This document shows, one piece after another, positions 3,859-5,499 of a stretch of 5,499 bases of DNA (positions within the stretch are counted from its first letter, which is position 1; every line of letters starts with the position of its first letter). The position numbers were made by a program, and so were the translations under genes. The stretch comes from Acidobacteriaceae bacterium (GTDB taxonomy: Bacteria > Acidobacteriota > Terriglobia > Bryobacterales > Bryobacteraceae), in contig JAFARV010000970.1 of assembly GCA_019245255.1 (NCBI GenBank), positions 1 to 5,499 of the forward strand. Reading direction: 5' to 3'. The notes under the pieces are model-generated. The model was not told where the DNA came from. It did not search any database and saw only the letters and a program-made list of their open reading frames with translations.

Positions 3859-5499
3859 TTAGCGCTCCCCTCCCGTCGTGACCGCATCCGCGCTCGCCGG
3901 GTCGACTGCTCCCCAGACTGCCCGCGCACCCCAAACTGCTCGAGCGCCCCAGACAGCTCTGTCCGCGCCATCGGCGGTGGCGCCCCAGACTGCCCGGGCA
4001 CCCCACACGGCACGATCACCCGATAACTCGGAGGCACCCCAGACGGCTCGAGCTCCCCATACGGCGCGTGCACCCCAGACAGCACGGTTCGCATAGACTG
4101 AGCCAGGATCATATTGAAGCGTCACGTCGCCGCTCGTCGGGTCATAAGTTGCTATGGGAGACATGGCATTGCCGCTGGCCGGCAACTGACCGATGCCGTT
4201 GAGCGCAGCTGCGAGGTCGACATAGCCCGCACCGACGGTAAAGATATCGTAGTAATCCGTATATACGTTGCCGGTAGTGGGATCCGTGACCGTACTCGAT
4301 TGCGGAAAGGTTTTATATGCGCTTTCCATCAGCAAAAGCTTGACCTGATCCGGCGTGAGTTCGGGGTGGGCCTGCAGAATATCGGCTGCGGCGCCGCTCA
4401 CAGCCGCTGTAGCCATGCTGGTCCCGTTCAGGATGAAGTATTGGTTAGAGTACCCTTTGCCAAAGTCGACGGCCGGCGGCTCAACCGACGGGTCGCTGGG
4501 TGGGGCAGGCTGTGGCGCAGGCGATCCGGCGAAAGGTGCATCTGTCATGAATGACGACAGCGGCACGGCATCCTGCGGATTTGTGAGTTCCAGCGTGCCG
4601 TGTTTCGCCAGTAGCGAGACAACCAGGTTGCCCGGCGCGACGATGTCCGGTTTCACCACATGATCGACCTGCGTCGGACCTTTCGAGCTGTAGCTTGCAA
4701 TTAGATCGTCTGTCCGCGTGAACGTGCCTTCGGTCTTCATGGCGCCGACCGTAATCACGTACGGATCATTTCCGGGGGCGTTGATCGTCCCGTACCCCTC
4801 ATTTCCGAACGAATTATCGCGCCCGTCATTGCCCGCGGCGACCACCACCACAATGCCCGCTTTCCACGCGCTTTCAACGGCTGCGCACAGCGGATCGAGC
4901 TTGTAGCTTTCAAATACCGGCCGTCCAAGCGACAGATTCATGACGCGAACGTTGTACAAATCCTTCAATGCGATTGCCCGGTCAATTGCAGCCATCACCT
5001 GGCTGTCGGTACTCTCCCCATTGGAGTCGAGGACCTTCAAATTCAGTAATCTGGCGCCTGGTGAGATGCCGATGAAATGCTCGGTGCAGTCCCCACATGC
5101 CGAGCTGAGACCGTTTGAAGCGATGATGCCTGCCACGTGCTGCCCGTGCCCATACCAATCAGGAGCGTGGTTCAGCCGAGCGTGGGTGCCTGAAGGCCCA
5201 CTGGTGAAATCCTCTTCGTACGCGATGCTCCATAGCGGAGTGAGACCGAGATTCGGGTTCGCGTCCATACCGCTGTCGACGACGGCGACCCCAACACCAA
5301 ACCCGATCAATCCTGCCCTCCATGCGGCTGGAGCGTTAATGGCAGCGGCCGTCAACGCGAGTTTCCGATGCACGGCGCGATCCGGTGAAATGTAAACAAC
5401 TGCCGGGTCGGACTCCAGGCTGGTCAGCGCCGAAGCCGGGATTCGGTAGACACCTGCCTTGATGTTGGTGAACTCCGAAACGACACTGCCCCCCAAGAT
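3859..5499 (-). CDS. S8 family subtilisin-like serine protease with C-terminal RAVWGA repeats (5' end missing)
   Basis: An endopeptidase of the subtilase family, presumably exported; signal peptide and true start lie beyond the right edge. Numbering here begins at the Leu codon 5496-5494, which is not a start. Residues about 1-42 match the end of an I9 inhibitor propeptide (LTSLESDPAVVYISPDRAV). The catalytic domain spans about 50-435: Asp74 in AVVDSG, His117 in HGQHVAG, oxyanion Asn223 in AAGNDG, PDIVAPG at 283-289, and Ser360 in NGTSMATAAVSG. The triad is complete, so activity is expected. His117 is followed by Gly-Gln, where the family usually has Gly-Thr. A proline-rich insert lies at about 318-345. 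After a linker come ten hexads at 471-530 (see the repeat entry) and a short tail ending TGGER. No membrane anchor or PEP-CTERM signal is seen. Similar WG-containing repeats on subtilases are something I recall from Acidobacteria and other soil bacteria, unverified here. The next gene starts 231 nt downstream. Confidence 0.93.
   Translation of the reverse strand: MLGGSVVSEFTNIKAGVYRIPASALTSLESDPAVVYISPDRAVHRKLALTAAAINAPAAWRAGLIGFGVGVAVVDSGMDANPNLGLTPLWSIAYEEDFTSGPSGTHARLNHAPDWYGHGQHVAGIIASNGLSSACGDCTEHFIGISPGARLLNLKVLDSNGESTDSQVMAAIDRAIALKDLYNVRVMNLSLGRPVFESYKLDPLCAAVESAWKAGIVVVVAAGNDGRDNSFGNEGYGTINAPGNDPYVITVGAMKTEGTFTRTDDLIASYSSKGPTQVDHVVKPDIVAPGNLVVSLLAKHGTLELTNPQDAVPLSSFMTDAPFAGSPAPQPAPPSDPSVEPPAVDFGKGYSNQYFILNGTSMATAAVSGAAADILQAHPELTPDQVKLLLMESAYKTFPQSSTVTDPTTGNVYTDYYDIFTVGAGYVDLAAALNGIGQLPASGNAMSPIATYDPTSGDVTLQYDPGSVYANRAVWGARAVWGARAVWGASELSGDRAVWGARAVWGATADGADRAVWGARAVWGARAVWGAVDPASADAVTTGGER
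3907..4086 (-). repeat. In-frame 18-bp tandem repeat encoding eight RAVWGA hexapeptides
   Basis: Ten consecutive hexads occupy residues 471-530 of the protease. Reading the minus strand, the order is three RAVWGA, then SELSGD (4032-4015), two RAVWGA, then TADGAD (3978-3961), then three RAVWGA. All eight RAVWGA copies are identical as protein, yet all eight differ as DNA: Arg uses CGT, CGC, CGA, CGG and AGA, and Val uses GTC, GTA, GTG and GTT. The two odd hexads keep the 18-bp register and end in Asp. The function is unknown; a substrate- or surface-binding module, or a structural stalk, are possibilities. Confidence 0.95.

Noticed and set aside
3907..4086. Possible CRISPR array or DNA minisatellite
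   Set aside because: The 18-bp units are contiguous, differ from each other in DNA, lack unique spacers and keep an open reading frame. They are protein repeats.
3878..4096. Plus-strand frame rich in APQTAR repeats
   Set aside because: It is the antisense reading of the RAVWGA repeats in the protease gene. The minus-strand frame has a full catalytic domain, so the plus frame is a shadow.
4940..5395. Plus-strand frame of 151 residues
   Set aside because: It is antisense to the Asp74/His117 region of the subtilase and is a shadow.

Overview
The window looks like a stretch of a moderately GC-rich bacterial chromosome carrying genes for secreted proteins. A protein with a PEP-CTERM tail implies a Gram-negative, diderm cell with an exosortase. 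The set as a whole (PEP-CTERM protein, subtilase with RAVWGA repeats, large secreted hydrolase, TTG starts) suggests Acidobacteriota, perhaps near Bryobacterales/Solibacter. That placement is inferred from memory of family distributions, not measured. No mobile element, tRNA, rRNA or CRISPR array is visible.

All convincing genes are on the minus strand, so transcription runs from right to left. (1) 5499-3859: an S8 subtilisin-like serine protease, cut off at its 5' end by the window edge. The end of its inhibitor propeptide and its whole catalytic domain are present, and it ends in eight copies of the hexapeptide RAVWGA. (2) 3627-1450: a 725-residue secreted alpha/beta hydrolase with a signal peptide, a complete candidate Ser/Asp/His triad and a long beta-rich N-terminal region, recalling the VolA-type lipase family. 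(3) 1138-398: a small secreted beta-rich protein with a C-terminal PEP-CTERM sorting signal. (4) 148-1: the probable start of a fourth gene of unknown function that leaves the window at the left edge.

The gaps between genes are 231, 311 and 249 bases, so the genes probably have their own promoters rather than forming a tight operon. The gaps hold a strong terminator-like hairpin after gene 3 (337-374), perfect inverted repeats upstream of gene 3 (1165-1185 and 1334-1352), a small hairpin after gene 2 (1400-1416), and two copies of a 9-bp direct repeat exactly 20 bp apart upstream of gene 2. Genes 2 and 3 both start at TTG with a strong Shine-Dalgarno sequence 7 nt upstream.

Genes 1-3 all encode proteins that are, or are likely to be, exported (protease, esterase/lipase-like enzyme, surface-sorted protein). 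A shared role outside the cytoplasm is plausible but is only inferred from context. The most distinctive signal is the RAVWGA array: its amino-acid sequence is identical in all eight copies, although no two copies share the same DNA sequence.
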